Of a DNA stretch of 54,151 bases, positions 23,163 to 31,983 are shown one piece after another. The stretch lies in contig NZ_JAIZDA010000025.1 in the NCBI RefSeq assembly GCF_020404405.1, positions 1 to 54,151 of the forward strand. Reading direction: 5' to 3'. The translations under genes were made by a program, and so were the position numbers. The notes under the pieces were generated by a model. The model ran no database searches, had not been told where the DNA came from, and was given only the letters and a program-made list of their open reading frames with translations. Each line of letters starts with the position of its first letter. The first letter of the stretch is position 1. The stretch is from Novosphingobium sp. FKTRR1 (GTDB lineage: Bacteria; Pseudomonadota; Alphaproteobacteria; Sphingomonadales; Sphingomonadaceae).

Positions 23163-24746
23163 TCACGGGCGAGGCTGGCACGTATAGCGCAACCGCTCGT
23201 TCGGTTCGGGCGGCAACAGCGCGCGAATCCGCGCTTGTGCGGCGCCCAGCTGGCGCGCGGCGTCGACACCGGCGGCGCACGATGGCGAGGGAATCTGGTC
23301 CTGCATGGCCCGCGCCTGATTCACCCGGTCCAGATCGGGCAGGTAGCGATCGATGGTGTACTGGTGCGTGGCCGGGTCGAAATGGTTGACCGAAATCGTG
23401 TCATTGTTCTTTGGTATGAACACCCGCGACCAGCCGTCCTCGGCCAGGCCATACTGGGTCCGGGCATTGACGCAGCCGCTGTCCTGCCAGTTGAACGGCA
23501 CGTCGGTGATGTCGGAAACGGTCACCCGGCTGCGCTGCGGATCGAGCACGCAGACCAGCTTTGCCGATGGATTTGCAGCGCTGTCCGGTTGATCGTCAGC
23601 CCCCTCTGAAGCGCTTGCACTGGCGGCAGCGGCGTCTGCATCGGCCAGAATGTCCTTGGCGTGCTCGTCGATGTCGCTCAGCGGCGGGCGCAAGACCCAG
23701 ACCAGAATGGCCAGCAGCAGCGCCGCGCCCGCACCACCCGCTGCCCACTTCATCTTGCGGGTTTCGTTGCGTTGGGCCTGAAGCAAGGCGAATCCGCCCG
23801 CACCCAGCGCCGCCACGAGCAGCAGCGCCGCCACCGCCAGCTCGTTGTCGCGCTCGGACAGGATTGCCAGTTCGGCTTCCCGGTGGGCCTTTTCCGCTTT
23901 TTGCTGATGCGCTGCCAGCCGGGCCTGCTGCTCGGCGGCCTGTCGCGCCTGATCGCTCGCGGCGCGTTCGCTGTCGGCGCGCTGCAAATCGGCAAACGAG
24001 GTGCATGGCAGTCCGTTGGTGTGCGGATTGACCCCCGCCTGCAACAGGAAGGCGGTCACCTCGTGCATCGAGATGGCGAAGTAGAACGCCGAATCGGTGC
24101 CGTTGTCGGTCACCGTGCCAAAGCTGTTGACCCCCAGCACCCGCCCGCAGGCATCGAGCAGCGGTCCACCCGAATTGCCCGCGCCGATCTGGGCTGTGTG
24201 CAGGATCGTGTCGAACTGGCGCGAAGATCGCCCGGCCGAGATGTTGCCATAGGATTTCACCGCTTCTTGCGGAGTGACCACGTCCGCCAGCGAAAGGCCT
24301 TGCGCCATGTCGACATTGCCGGGAAAGCCCAGCGCCGCAACTTGTTCGCCGTCGCCCGCCTGGCCGGGGAACAGCGTCAGCGCGGGGAGGTTGGCGCCGT
24401 TGTCCACTTGCAGCAGCGCCAGATCGTTGTTCGGCGAAAACGCGCGGATGTGCGCCGGATAGGTCTTTTGCCCCTGACTGGGCACGATTCCGGCCAGCAG
24501 GCTGCCGTTGCGCTGCAGTTCCTCGACCACATGCGCGTTGGTCACCACCAGATCGGGCGCGATGGCAAAGCCCGAGCCATGGCTGACCAGCCGCACCTGA
24601 TTGCCCTGATTCTCGACGATGACCACACGCACCACCCCGCGCCCGGCGGCGGCGATGTCGGCAGGATCAGCCATGGCGGCCGGTGAAAAGGCGGCCGGGG
24701 AAAACAGGGACAGGGCAAGGGCGACAAGCAGGCGGCGCAACAACAT
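23163..24746 (-). CDS. Membrane-anchored trypsin-like serine protease
   Basis: The 527-residue protein has a signal peptide (MLLRRLLVALALSLFSPAAF) and a trypsin/DegP-like domain with a complete triad: H72 in VVTNAHVV, D108 in NNDLALL, S192 in GAGNSGGPL. A helical, Ala/Gln/Glu-rich coiled-coil stretch (about residues 245-300) follows. Then come two hydrophobic segments (LAVAALLLVAALGAGGFALL, about 302-322, and GGAGAALLLAILVWVL, about 335-351). A C-terminal domain of about 150 residues with several cysteines follows. This suggests a periplasmic protease anchored by a hairpin of membrane helices. The C-terminal domain was not recognised. The ATG at 24746 puts the signal at the N-terminus. It lies upstream of, and on the same strand as, atpH. 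Confidence 0.8.
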   Translation of the reverse strand: MLLRRLLVALALSLFSPAAFSPAAMADPADIAAAGRGVVRVVIVENQGNQVRLVSHGSGFAIAPDLVVTNAHVVEELQRNGSLLAGIVPSQGQKTYPAHIRAFSPNNDLALLQVDNGANLPALTLFPGQAGDGEQVAALGFPGNVDMAQGLSLADVVTPQEAVKSYGNISAGRSSRQFDTILHTAQIGAGNSGGPLLDACGRVLGVNSFGTVTDNGTDSAFYFAISMHEVTAFLLQAGVNPHTNGLPCTSFADLQRADSERAASDQARQAAEQQARLAAHQQKAEKAHREAELAILSERDNELAVAALLLVAALGAGGFALLQAQRNETRKMKWAAGGAGAALLLAILVWVLRPPLSDIDEHAKDILADADAAAASASASEGADDQPDSAANPSAKLVCVLDPQRSRVTVSDITDVPFNWQDSGCVNARTQYGLAEDGWSRVFIPKNNDTISVNHFDPATHQYTIDRYLPDLDRVNQARAMQDQIPSPSCAAGVDAARQLGAAQARIRALLPPEPNERLRYTCQPRP

Positions 24747-24846
24747 GGCGCGGCTTTTCGCGCGTGGCGGCTTTGATCGCAAGCGCCGGGACGCACCGCA
24801 GCGCGCTTTCTTGCAGGAACGGTCGCAACTTGAGGAGGCGTTGACT

Positions 24847-25938
24847 ATGATCGGTCAGATGGAAGCACTCACCCCGACCACTATGGCCGCGATGGAAGCG
24901 AAGGAGGCTGACGCCGAATCCGACACCGGACGCTGGCAGGCGGTGTTGGCGCGCGACCGGGCGAGCGACGGGCGATTCGTCACAGGAGTGCTGTCGACCG
25001 GGATCTATTGCCGGCCAAGTTGCGCCGCGCGCCACCCCCGGCGTGAGAACGTGCGCTTCTTTGCCGATGGCGCGGCAGCGCGCGCGGCGGGCTTGCGGCC
25101 CTGCAAGCGGTGCAGTCCCGATGACGTAGCGCGCGACGAACGCGCCGTGCTGGCCGCGATCGCCGCGATCAAGTCGGCGGAGCAACCGTTGGCGCTGGCC
25201 GATCTGGCTCGATTCGCCGGATACAGCCCGGCGCATTTCCAGCGCGTGTTCGCGCGCCACACCGGACTGTCGCCCAGCGCCTATGCGCGGGCGTTGCGGG
25301 CTGAGCGATCGGCGCAGGCGCTCACCAGCGAACAGCGCGTGACCGATGCGATTTATGAGGCCGGATTTTCCGGGCCATCGCGGTTCTATGCCGCCAACAC
25401 TCAGGAGCGTTTGGGAATGACGGCTTCGGCATGGGTCAATGGTGGCGCAGGGGTGACGATCAGCTGGGCGGTGGTGCCGACCAGCCTTGGCGAAATGCTG
25501 GTCGCCGCAACCGACAAGGGCGTGTGCCGCCTGTCGTTCAACGAGGGGCCCGACGAGCTCGCCCGCCGCTTTCCCCGCGCCGAACTGGCCGAGGGCGACT
25601 CAGCGTTCGCCGCATTGCTGGCGCAAGTCGTGGCGGCGGTGGAGCGGCCCGATCAGGACTTTGCGCATATCCCGCTCGACGTGAAGGGCACCGCCTTTCA
25701 GGAAGCGGTCTGGCGCGAGTTGCGCCGCATCCCGCCGGGCGAGACGCGCAGCTATGCCCAGATCGCGGCGGCGGCGGGCAATCCGCGCGCGGTGCGGGCC
25801 GCTGGCAGCGCCAACGGGGCCAACAACGTGGCGGTGCTGATTCCCTGCCACCGCGTCATCCGTACCGACGGCACACTGGGCGGATATGCCTATGGCCTTG
25901 AGATAAAGCGCGAACTTCTGATGCGCGAAAGTTCTTAA
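24847..25938 (+). CDS. ada: Ada: methyl-phosphotriester sensor, AraC-type activator and O6-methylguanine-DNA methyltransferase
   Basis: The 363-residue protein is a complete Ada. The N-terminal zinc domain has C55 and C59 (TGIYCRPSC) and C86/C89 (PCKRC); one of these takes the methyl group from phosphotriesters. A central AraC-type helix-turn-helix follows (LALADLARFAGYSPAHFQRVF pieces). The C-terminal methyltransferase has the acceptor Cys in IPCHRVIRTDG near residue 334. It repairs alkylated DNA and activates its own regulon after methylation. The ATG at 24847 has AGGAGG eight bases upstream, far better than the upstream in-frame ATG at 24619, which lies antisense to the protease gene. It is divergent from the protease; the gap is about 100 bases. 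Confidence 0.95.
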   Translation: MIGQMEALTPTTMAAMEAKEADAESDTGRWQAVLARDRASDGRFVTGVLSTGIYCRPSCAARHPRRENVRFFADGAAARAAGLRPCKRCSPDDVARDERAVLAAIAAIKSAEQPLALADLARFAGYSPAHFQRVFARHTGLSPSAYARALRAERSAQALTSEQRVTDAIYEAGFSGPSRFYAANTQERLGMTASAWVNGGAGVTISWAVVPTSLGEMLVAATDKGVCRLSFNEGPDELARRFPRAELAEGDSAFAALLAQVVAAVERPDQDFAHIPLDVKGTAFQEAVWRELRRIPPGETRSYAQIAAAAGNPRAVRAAGSANGANNVAVLIPCHRVIRTDGTLGGYAYGLEIKRELLMRESS

Positions 25939-25996
25939 CCGATCGATTGAACTGCGGTATCCTGCGCGTCAGAACAGGAAATCCGGGAGATCAATC

Positions 25997-26509
25997 ATGG
26001 CCGAAATCGTGCTCGATGCGCATTTGCCGCAGACCATCCGCGAAGCCTTTGCCCACATCGGCACAGTCACCGCGCCTACGGTCGATGACCTGAAGGTGAT
26101 GGTCTTGGTCGAAGCGGCCAGTGAAACGCTGTACAAGGTTACCGCACAGGGCACCGACAACGCCGCCGTGATCGAACTGCTGCACCACAATGCGGTCGAG
26201 GAAATGAAGCACGCGCACCGTGCCTCGCAGGCCATTGCCGCACTGGGAGGCGGCGATTTCCCGCCCCCCTCGGCGCAGGACAACCCCTATCTGAAGGCGG
26301 GCAGCTTCCCGTTCTCCGAAGTCACGCCCGAAGCGCTGCGCAAGCTGTCGGCTGGCGAATTCGGTGGTGAGGCGCTGTATGAAGGCTGGGCGGCCTCGCT
26401 CGACAATGCCGAAGCCGCCGCGCTGCTGCGCGCCAATGGCCGCGAGGAAACCGACCACGGCAACCGCCTGCTGCAGGCCGCCGACTTGCTTGAGCGCGCA
26501 GACGCCTAG
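25997..26509 (+). CDS. Ferritin-like domain protein
   Basis: The 170-residue protein has a four-helix ferritin-like pattern with two metal-ligand motifs, VEEMKHAHRAS (ExxH, about residues 67-77) and GREETDHGNRL (ExxxxH type, about 151-161). VLVEAASETLYKV lies in the first helix. It resembles bacterial ferritin-like/rubrerythrin-related proteins and may be a di-iron or stress protein; the exact role is unknown. GGGAGA precedes the ATG. It follows ada by 58 bases and its stop is nine bases from the photolyase stop on the other strand, so it may share the ada transcript. Confidence 0.7.
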   Translation: MAEIVLDAHLPQTIREAFAHIGTVTAPTVDDLKVMVLVEAASETLYKVTAQGTDNAAVIELLHHNAVEEMKHAHRASQAIAALGGGDFPPPSAQDNPYLKAGSFPFSEVTPEALRKLSAGEFGGEALYEGWAASLDNAEAAALLRANGREETDHGNRLLQAADLLERADA

Positions 26510-26518
26510 CCGCTGGCG

Positions 26519-28081
26519 TCAGCGCGCCCAGCCGGGGTCTGCGGGGACCAGCGTGTCAAGGAATGCCTCGGCGCTGGCCAGTGTTTCGGCGCGTTTGTCC
26601 GCGTCCATCCGCCGCCAGTTGGCATAAGGCTGGGCCAGCCGCATGTTGCCGCCCAGCTTGCCCTCGTTGCGGTCGAGGAAGTGCCAGTACAGCGCATTGA
26701 AGGGGCAGGCGTCTGGCCCGGTGCGCTGCTTGACCTTGTAGGCGCAGGCGCCGCAATAATCGCTCATCCGCGCGATATAGGCGCCGCTGGCGGCATAAGG
26801 CTTCGACGCCAGCCGCCCGCCGTCGGCATGCAGCGCCATCCCCGCCACATTGGGCAGTTCGACCCATTCGAACGCGTCGGCATAAACCGCTAGGAACCAG
26901 TCAGCGACCTCGTTGGGCCGCAATCCCGCCAGTAGCGCGAAATTGCCCAGCACCATCAGCCGCTGGATATGGTGGGCATAGGCGTTGTCGCGCGTGGTGC
27001 GCACACATTGCGACAGGCAGCGCATCTTCGTTTCGCCGGTCCACCAGAAGTCGGGCAGGGGCCGTTTGGCGTCGAGCGCATTGGCCTGCGCCAGTCCGGG
27101 CATCTCCAGCCAGTACATCCCCCGGATGTATTCGCGCCAACCGATCACCTGCCGGATGAAGCCTTCCACGGCCTCGATCGGGGCGCGGCCCGCCTGCCAT
27201 TCGGCCTCGGCCCGGCGGCACAGCTCGAACGGGTCGAGCAGCCCGAAGTTGAGCGCGGGCGAGAGCAGCGCGTGGAACATCGTGTCCGACCCGGCGAGCA
27301 TTGCGTCCTGATACCGCCCGAACAGCGGCAGGCGCTCGGTCAGAAAGGCTTGCGCGGCGCGTTCGGCATCATCGGCACTGACCGGCCAGTTGAACCCGGC
27401 CGTGCTGCCGAAATGCCCGGCAAAGCGCTGCTCTACCAGCCCGATCACGGCTTGCGTCATGGGATCGGGGGCAAAGCGCGGCGGCTTGGGCGGACGCAAG
27501 TCGGGTTCGGCGGCGCCCCGGTTTTCGGCATCGAAGTTCCACCTCCCGCCGACCGGTTTGTCGCCTGCCATCAGCAGCCCGGTGCGGCGGCGCATCTCGC
27601 GATAGAAGTACTCCATCCGCAGTTCGCGCCGCCCTGCCGCCCATGCAAAGAAGTCGGGCAAAGGGCACACGAAGCGCGTGTCGGGCAGCATTCGCACCCG
27701 CACGCCAAGCGTTTCGCGCCAGCTTTCGATCATGGCCTTGACGCGCCATTCGCTCGGCTCGGTGATCTGCACGCCGCGCGCGCCATGACGGGCAATGCCG
27801 CGCGCCACTTCGCCGGAAAAGCTGCCGGTATTGGCCGGATCGTCGAGCGCCACATAGTCGACCGTCCATCCAGCCGCGCGCAATTCGGCGGCGAAGTGGC
27901 GCATGGCCGACAGGATCAGCACGATCTTGGCCTTGTGGTGGCGCACATGGGTGGCCTCGTCGGAGACTTCCATCATCAGCACCACGGTGTCGTCGGGCGT
28001 CCGGTCGGCAAGGCTGGAGAGCCCGTGCGAAAGCTGGTCGCCAAGGATGGGCACGAGGACGGGGCCGGATGTGTCGCTCAT
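26519..28081 (-). CDS. Cryptochrome/photolyase family protein, iron-sulfur bacterial type
   Basis: The 520-residue protein belongs to the deoxyribodipyrimidine photolyase-related (FeS-BCP) group, whose Agrobacterium member PhrB repairs (6-4) photoproducts. It begins LVPILGDQLSHGLSSL. It has RYQDAMLAGSDTMFHALLSPALNFGLL and IGWREYIRGMYW for the FAD domain. Four cysteines suited to a [4Fe-4S] cluster are visible: one in MRCLSQC, two in DYCGACAYKV, one in DACPFNALYW. Length is typical. FAD and a ribolumazine antenna are expected from the family. The start has no clear ribosome site. Near Ada on the other strand; no common control is visible. Confidence 0.92.
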   Translation of the reverse strand: MSDTSGPVLVPILGDQLSHGLSSLADRTPDDTVVLMMEVSDEATHVRHHKAKIVLILSAMRHFAAELRAAGWTVDYVALDDPANTGSFSGEVARGIARHGARGVQITEPSEWRVKAMIESWRETLGVRVRMLPDTRFVCPLPDFFAWAAGRRELRMEYFYREMRRRTGLLMAGDKPVGGRWNFDAENRGAAEPDLRPPKPPRFAPDPMTQAVIGLVEQRFAGHFGSTAGFNWPVSADDAERAAQAFLTERLPLFGRYQDAMLAGSDTMFHALLSPALNFGLLDPFELCRRAEAEWQAGRAPIEAVEGFIRQVIGWREYIRGMYWLEMPGLAQANALDAKRPLPDFWWTGETKMRCLSQCVRTTRDNAYAHHIQRLMVLGNFALLAGLRPNEVADWFLAVYADAFEWVELPNVAGMALHADGGRLASKPYAASGAYIARMSDYCGACAYKVKQRTGPDACPFNALYWHFLDRNEGKLGGNMRLAQPYANWRRMDADKRAETLASAEAFLDTLVPADPGWAR

Positions 28082-28147
28082 ACGGGCGGGGTAGATCGGT
28101 GCCGGGCGGGGTCAACCTGTCCGCTGGGGGTGCAATCCTCCAACGTT

Positions 28148-28204
28148 GTCACCCTGAACTTGGTTCAGGGTCCATTTCTCCGCCGAGGGATGGGGAGAAA
28201 ATGG
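28148..28204. repeat. Intergenic two-hairpin repeat between priA and the photolyase gene
   Basis: A perfect 8-base stem (ACCCTGAA 28151-28158 with TTCAGGGT 28164-28171, loop CTTGG) is flanked by GTC and CC. A second stem follows directly, pairing CCATTTCTCC (28172-28181) with GGAGAAAATGG (28194-28204) with one bulged base. The first stem has the same position, arm and loop lengths as that at 20708-20733, with compensated base changes. It is of the widespread alphaproteobacterial type GTCA-CC-GAAC-GTTC-GG-TCC. Confidence 0.7.
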
Positions 28205-28223
28205 GTGGGGAGGGGAGCAGCCC

Positions 28224-30389
28224 CTACACAAAGCTGTACGGATCGATGTCCACCGCCACGCGCACGCCGGGGGGCAGGCGCAGCGGGTCGAGCCAGCCGC
28301 GCAGGATCTTCTGCAATTCGGTCGAGCGGCGCGCGTTGATCAGGAGGCGATAGCGGTAGCGACCGCGCAGCAGCGACAGCGGCGCGGGGGCGGGGCCGAG
28401 GATCAGCACATCGTCGAGCCGGGGCTGGGTGCCGCCGATGGCGCGTGCGGCGTCGCGGGCCTCTGCCTCGTCCTCGCTCGATACGATGATCGCGGCCCAG
28501 CGCCCGAACGGCGGTGCGCCGACCTCGCGGCGCGATTCGGCCTCGGCTTCGTAGAAGGCGTCCCGGTCGCCTGCGGCCAGCGCGGCGATCACCGGGGCTT
28601 CGGGGTGACGGGTCTGGATGAGCACTTCGCCCGGCTTTTCGCCGCGCCCGGCGCGCCCGGCAACTTGCGCCACTTGCTGATAAGTCCGCTCGCCCGCGCG
28701 CAGGTCGCCGCCTTCAAGTCCCATATCGGCATCGACCACGCCCACCAGCGTCAGCTCGGGAAAGTGAAAGCCCTTGGTCACCAGTTGCGTGCCGACGATC
28801 ACGTCGATGGCGCGGGCATTGGCGCGCTCGACGAATTCGGCCGCCTTGGCGGCGCTGGTCAGGGTGTCCGAGGTGACCAGTTCGACGCGCGCGGTGGGCA
28901 GGATTTCGGCCACTTCGTCGGCGATCCGCTCCACGCCGGGGCCGCAGGCGACCATGCAGTCGGGCTCGTTGCATTCGGGGCAGGCGGGCGGCGGCGGCAC
29001 TTCATGCCCGCAATGGTGGCAGGCCAGTCGCTGCGACAACCGGTGCTCGACCAGCCACGCCGAACAGTTGGGGCACTGGAAGCGATAGCCGCAAGTGCGG
29101 CACAGCGTCAGCGGCGCATAGCCACGGCGGTTGAGGAACAGCAGGCTCTGCTCGCCCTTCAGCAGGCGGTCTTTCAGCGCGGCCACCAGCGAAGGGGCCA
29201 GCCAGCGGCCGCGTTCGGGCACGTCCTCGCGCAAGTCCACAATGGAGATCGCGGGCATCGTCGCACCGCCAAAGCGGTCGGGCAGGACCAGCCTTTCATA
29301 GCGCCCGGCCTCGGCCATCTGCAGGCTTTCGAGCGCGGGGGTGGCGCTGGCGAGGACCACCGGCACTTGTTCGAAATGGCCGCGCATCACCGCCACGTCG
29401 CGCGCGTTGTAGCGCACGCCGTCGTCCTGCTTGAAGCTGATCTCGTGGGCTTCATCGACCACGATCAGCCCCAGCCGCGCAAACGGCAGGAACAGCGCGC
29501 TGCGGGCGCCGACCACCACTTGCGCGCCGCCCGAAGCCACCTGCCGCCATGCGCGCCGCCGCTCCGACGACTTGAGCGAGGAATGCCAGGTGACCGGCGT
29601 GGCGCCAAAGCGCGCCTCGAACCGGCGCAGGAACTGTTCGGTCAGCGCGATCTCGGGAAGCAGCACCAGGACTTGACGGCCTTCCTCAAGCGCGGCGGCG
29701 ATCGCCTCGCAATAGGTCTCGGTCTTGCCCGATCCGGTCACCCCGTCGAGCAGGAAGGGGCGGAAGGCGTGGGCGCGCACCGCTTCGACCATGCGCGCGG
29801 CGGCGGCGGCCTGCGCTTCGCTGAGGTCGGGATCGGCATGGTGCGGGTCGGCGTGGGGATAGGGTCGGTCGCTGTCGACCGTCACCGCTTCGAGCATTCC
29901 GGCATTGACCATGCCGCGCAGCACCGCGTCGGATACGCCCGCGATCTCGGCCAGTTCGCGGATCGTCGCCTGCTGGTCGTGCAGCAGATCGAGCGCGGCC
30001 AGCCGTTGCGGGGTAAGGCGCGTCGGTTCATGGCCGGTCAGCCGGTATTCGGTGACGGTGCCGCCTCCGCGCAGCGCCGCGCTGCTCGACAGCGCCATGC
30101 GCGCCACCTGCGACAGCGAAGCCATGTAATAATCCGCGCACCATTCGATCAGCCGCCGCAAGGGCTGGGGCAGCGGGGGCACGGGCAGCACCTGCAACAG
30201 CGGGCGCAGCTTGTGTTCGGGCACGTCCTGATCGGGCAGGCGCTCGGTATCCCACACCACGCCGATGATCTGGCGCGGCCCCAGAGGCGCCACGACAACG
30301 CTGCCCGGCTCCACGTCCATGCCTGAGGGCACGCGGTAATCCAGCACGCCCAGCGCCGCATTGAAGACAAGGCAACGGCAGCGGTTCAT
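28224..30389 (-). CDS. priA: Primosomal replication-restart helicase PriA
   Basis: The 721-residue DNA helicase restarts collapsed replication forks. Seen: an N-terminal DNA-binding region with DYRVPSGMDVEPGSVVVAPLG (key VP..GxVVxxPLG), Walker A LLDGVTGSGKTETY, the DEAH box VVDEAHEISFKQ, FLNRRGYAPLTLCRTCG, and four CxxC pairs (CRTC, CPNC, CHHC, CPEC) that bind two zinc ions. The late helicase motifs are VAQVAGRAGRGEKPGEVLIQT. Full length. The start at 30389 has no strong ribosome site. Divergent from the DUF4197 lipoprotein gene. Confidence 0.97.
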   Translation of the reverse strand: MNRCRCLVFNAALGVLDYRVPSGMDVEPGSVVVAPLGPRQIIGVVWDTERLPDQDVPEHKLRPLLQVLPVPPLPQPLRRLIEWCADYYMASLSQVARMALSSSAALRGGGTVTEYRLTGHEPTRLTPQRLAALDLLHDQQATIRELAEIAGVSDAVLRGMVNAGMLEAVTVDSDRPYPHADPHHADPDLSEAQAAAAARMVEAVRAHAFRPFLLDGVTGSGKTETYCEAIAAALEEGRQVLVLLPEIALTEQFLRRFEARFGATPVTWHSSLKSSERRRAWRQVASGGAQVVVGARSALFLPFARLGLIVVDEAHEISFKQDDGVRYNARDVAVMRGHFEQVPVVLASATPALESLQMAEAGRYERLVLPDRFGGATMPAISIVDLREDVPERGRWLAPSLVAALKDRLLKGEQSLLFLNRRGYAPLTLCRTCGYRFQCPNCSAWLVEHRLSQRLACHHCGHEVPPPPACPECNEPDCMVACGPGVERIADEVAEILPTARVELVTSDTLTSAAKAAEFVERANARAIDVIVGTQLVTKGFHFPELTLVGVVDADMGLEGGDLRAGERTYQQVAQVAGRAGRGEKPGEVLIQTRHPEAPVIAALAAGDRDAFYEAEAESRREVGAPPFGRWAAIIVSSEDEAEARDAARAIGGTQPRLDDVLILGPAPAPLSLLRGRYRYRLLINARRSTELQKILRGWLDPLRLPPGVRVAVDIDPYSFV

Positions 30390-30501
30390 GCGGTGCGGCT
30401 GCGGGCCGGGTTCATGCTGGGTTTCATCATCGACCCTCTATAGGCACACTTGGCCCGGCGAAAAGGCCGCGTACCCGTTTCCGGCAAAGGAGAGCGCCCC
30501 C

Positions 30502-31200
30502 GTGCCCACCCAAACGATGCGACAAGTGCGTTCGCGCCGCGCCATGCTGGCGGCGGGAGGTTCAGGATTGATCGCGCTGACGCTGGCGGCCTGTGCTTCG
30601 CTGCCCCCGCTCAGTCTGGACGAGGCGGTGCGCCGCCTGCTGCGCCGCAGTGCCGACCGGGCGCTGACCCGGCTGACCGCACCCGGCGGCGGCTGGGACG
30701 GCTTCATCGCCCGTGCCGATCTGCCCGGCAGCCTTGGCGCGCAAGGCGGCGCGCTGGCGCGGCTGCTGACTTCGCCGCAAGTCCGCGTCCGCCTGCGCGA
30801 ATCGCTGCGCCCCGCGGCAGAGCGTGCGGTGCGCAGGGCGGCCCCGGTGCTGGCCGACGCGGTGCGCCAGGTCGGCATAGCCAATGCCCGCGCCATCCTG
30901 CGCGGCGGTCCGCACGCTGCGACCGCATACTTGCGCGGCGAGATGCGCGGCTCTCTGGTGCAGGCGATGCTGCCCGAGTTCGCGGACCTGCTGCACGGCC
31001 TTGACGATCCGCTGCTGGGCTCGGCGTTGTCGATCCTGGCCGGGGTGGATGTGTCTGGCTGGGTTCGGGAATTGGCGGCGCGGGCCGATGACGTGCTGTG
31101 GGATGCGCTGGCCGACGCCGAGGCCGAAATCCGTGCCGATCCGCGCGCCACCGGCGATGCCATGCTGGTCGCGGCGCTGGCCCTTGCCGCCACCAACTGA
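30502..31200 (+). CDS. DUF4197 family lipoprotein
   Basis: The 232-residue protein from the GTG at 30502 has a basic start, a hydrophobic stretch and a clear lipobox (LIALTLAAC, Cys near residue 32). The rest matches the DUF4197 pattern: repeated helices with LDEAVRRLLRRSADRALTRL, an FIARADLPGSL segment, and DDPLLGSALSILAGVDVSGWV. It should be lipid-anchored and periplasm-facing; function unknown. The GTG has AGGAG nine bases upstream; an ATG at 30517 is the alternative. A much longer frame from 30361 overlaps the priA start and is rejected. It lies 105 bases before fsa. Confidence 0.75.
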   Translation: MPTQTMRQVRSRRAMLAAGGSGLIALTLAACASLPPLSLDEAVRRLLRRSADRALTRLTAPGGGWDGFIARADLPGSLGAQGGALARLLTSPQVRVRLRESLRPAAERAVRRAAPVLADAVRQVGIANARAILRGGPHAATAYLRGEMRGSLVQAMLPEFADLLHGLDDPLLGSALSILAGVDVSGWVRELAARADDVLWDALADAEAEIRADPRATGDAMLVAALALAATN

Positions 31201-31305
31201 CAGGTGGCCACGCGGCGCTGACAAGGCTGAAAATGGCGCCTATAGGGGCCCATTGGATCGCGACGGTCGGGCCAACCGGGCCGCGCACATCAGAAAGCTC
31301 TCCCC

Positions 31306-31959
31306 ATGAAGTTCTTTGTCGACACCGCTGACACCGCCGAAATCGCCGAGATGGCCGCCACCGGGCTGCTCGACGGGGTGACCACCAACCCCTCGCTGAT
31401 CGCCAAGTCGGGCCGCGACTTCATCGAGGTGACCAAGGAAATCTGCCACCTGACCCACGGTCCGGTCTCGGCCGAAGTGGTTGCTCTCGACCATGCGGGA
31501 ATGATGCGCGAGGCGGAAATCCTGCGCAAGATCGCCGACAACGTGTGCATCAAGGTGCCGCTGACGATCGACGGGCTCAAGACCTGCAAGAAGCTGACCG
31601 GCGATGGCACGATGGTCAACGTGACGCTGTGCTTCTCGGCCAATCAGGCGCTGCTCGCGGCCAAGGCCGGGGCAACCTTCGTGTCGCCGTTCGTCGGCCG
31701 CCACGATGACAACGGCTTTGACGGCATGGACCTGATCCGCGACATCCGCCTGATCTATGACAACTATGCTTTCGCGACCGAAATCCTTGTCGCCAGCATT
31801 CGTCACGGCATCCATGTGCTGGAAAGCGCCAAGATCGGCGCGGACGTGATCACGGCCCCTCCGGCGGTGATCAAGGGCCTGTTCAAGCATGTACTGACCG
31901 AAAAGGGCATCGAAGGCTTTCTTGCGGATTGGGCCAAGACCGGGCAGAGCATCGGCTGA
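31306..31959 (+). CDS. fsa: Fructose-6-phosphate aldolase / small transaldolase
   Basis: The 217-residue TIM-barrel enzyme belongs to the small transaldolase/FSA group. It begins MKFFVDTADTAEIAEMA. It has VTTNPSLIAKSG, the Schiff-base lysine K83 in VCIKVPLT, and FVSPFVGRHDDNG. Enzymes of this length and sequence act as transaldolase in the pentose phosphate pathway or as fructose-6-phosphate aldolase; sequence alone does not separate the two here. It precedes cobT by 24 bases on the same strand, an arrangement common in sphingomonads. Confidence 0.93.
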   Translation: MKFFVDTADTAEIAEMAATGLLDGVTTNPSLIAKSGRDFIEVTKEICHLTHGPVSAEVVALDHAGMMREAEILRKIADNVCIKVPLTIDGLKTCKKLTGDGTMVNVTLCFSANQALLAAKAGATFVSPFVGRHDDNGFDGMDLIRDIRLIYDNYAFATEILVASIRHGIHVLESAKIGADVITAPPAVIKGLFKHVLTEKGIEGFLADWAKTGQSIG

Positions 31960-31983
31960 GGTATTACCTGAAAGCCTGAGAAA

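Noticed and set aside
26969..28339. Long plus-strand open frame of 456 codons
   Set aside because: Antisense to the photolyase gene and crosses the hairpin repeat; shadow only.
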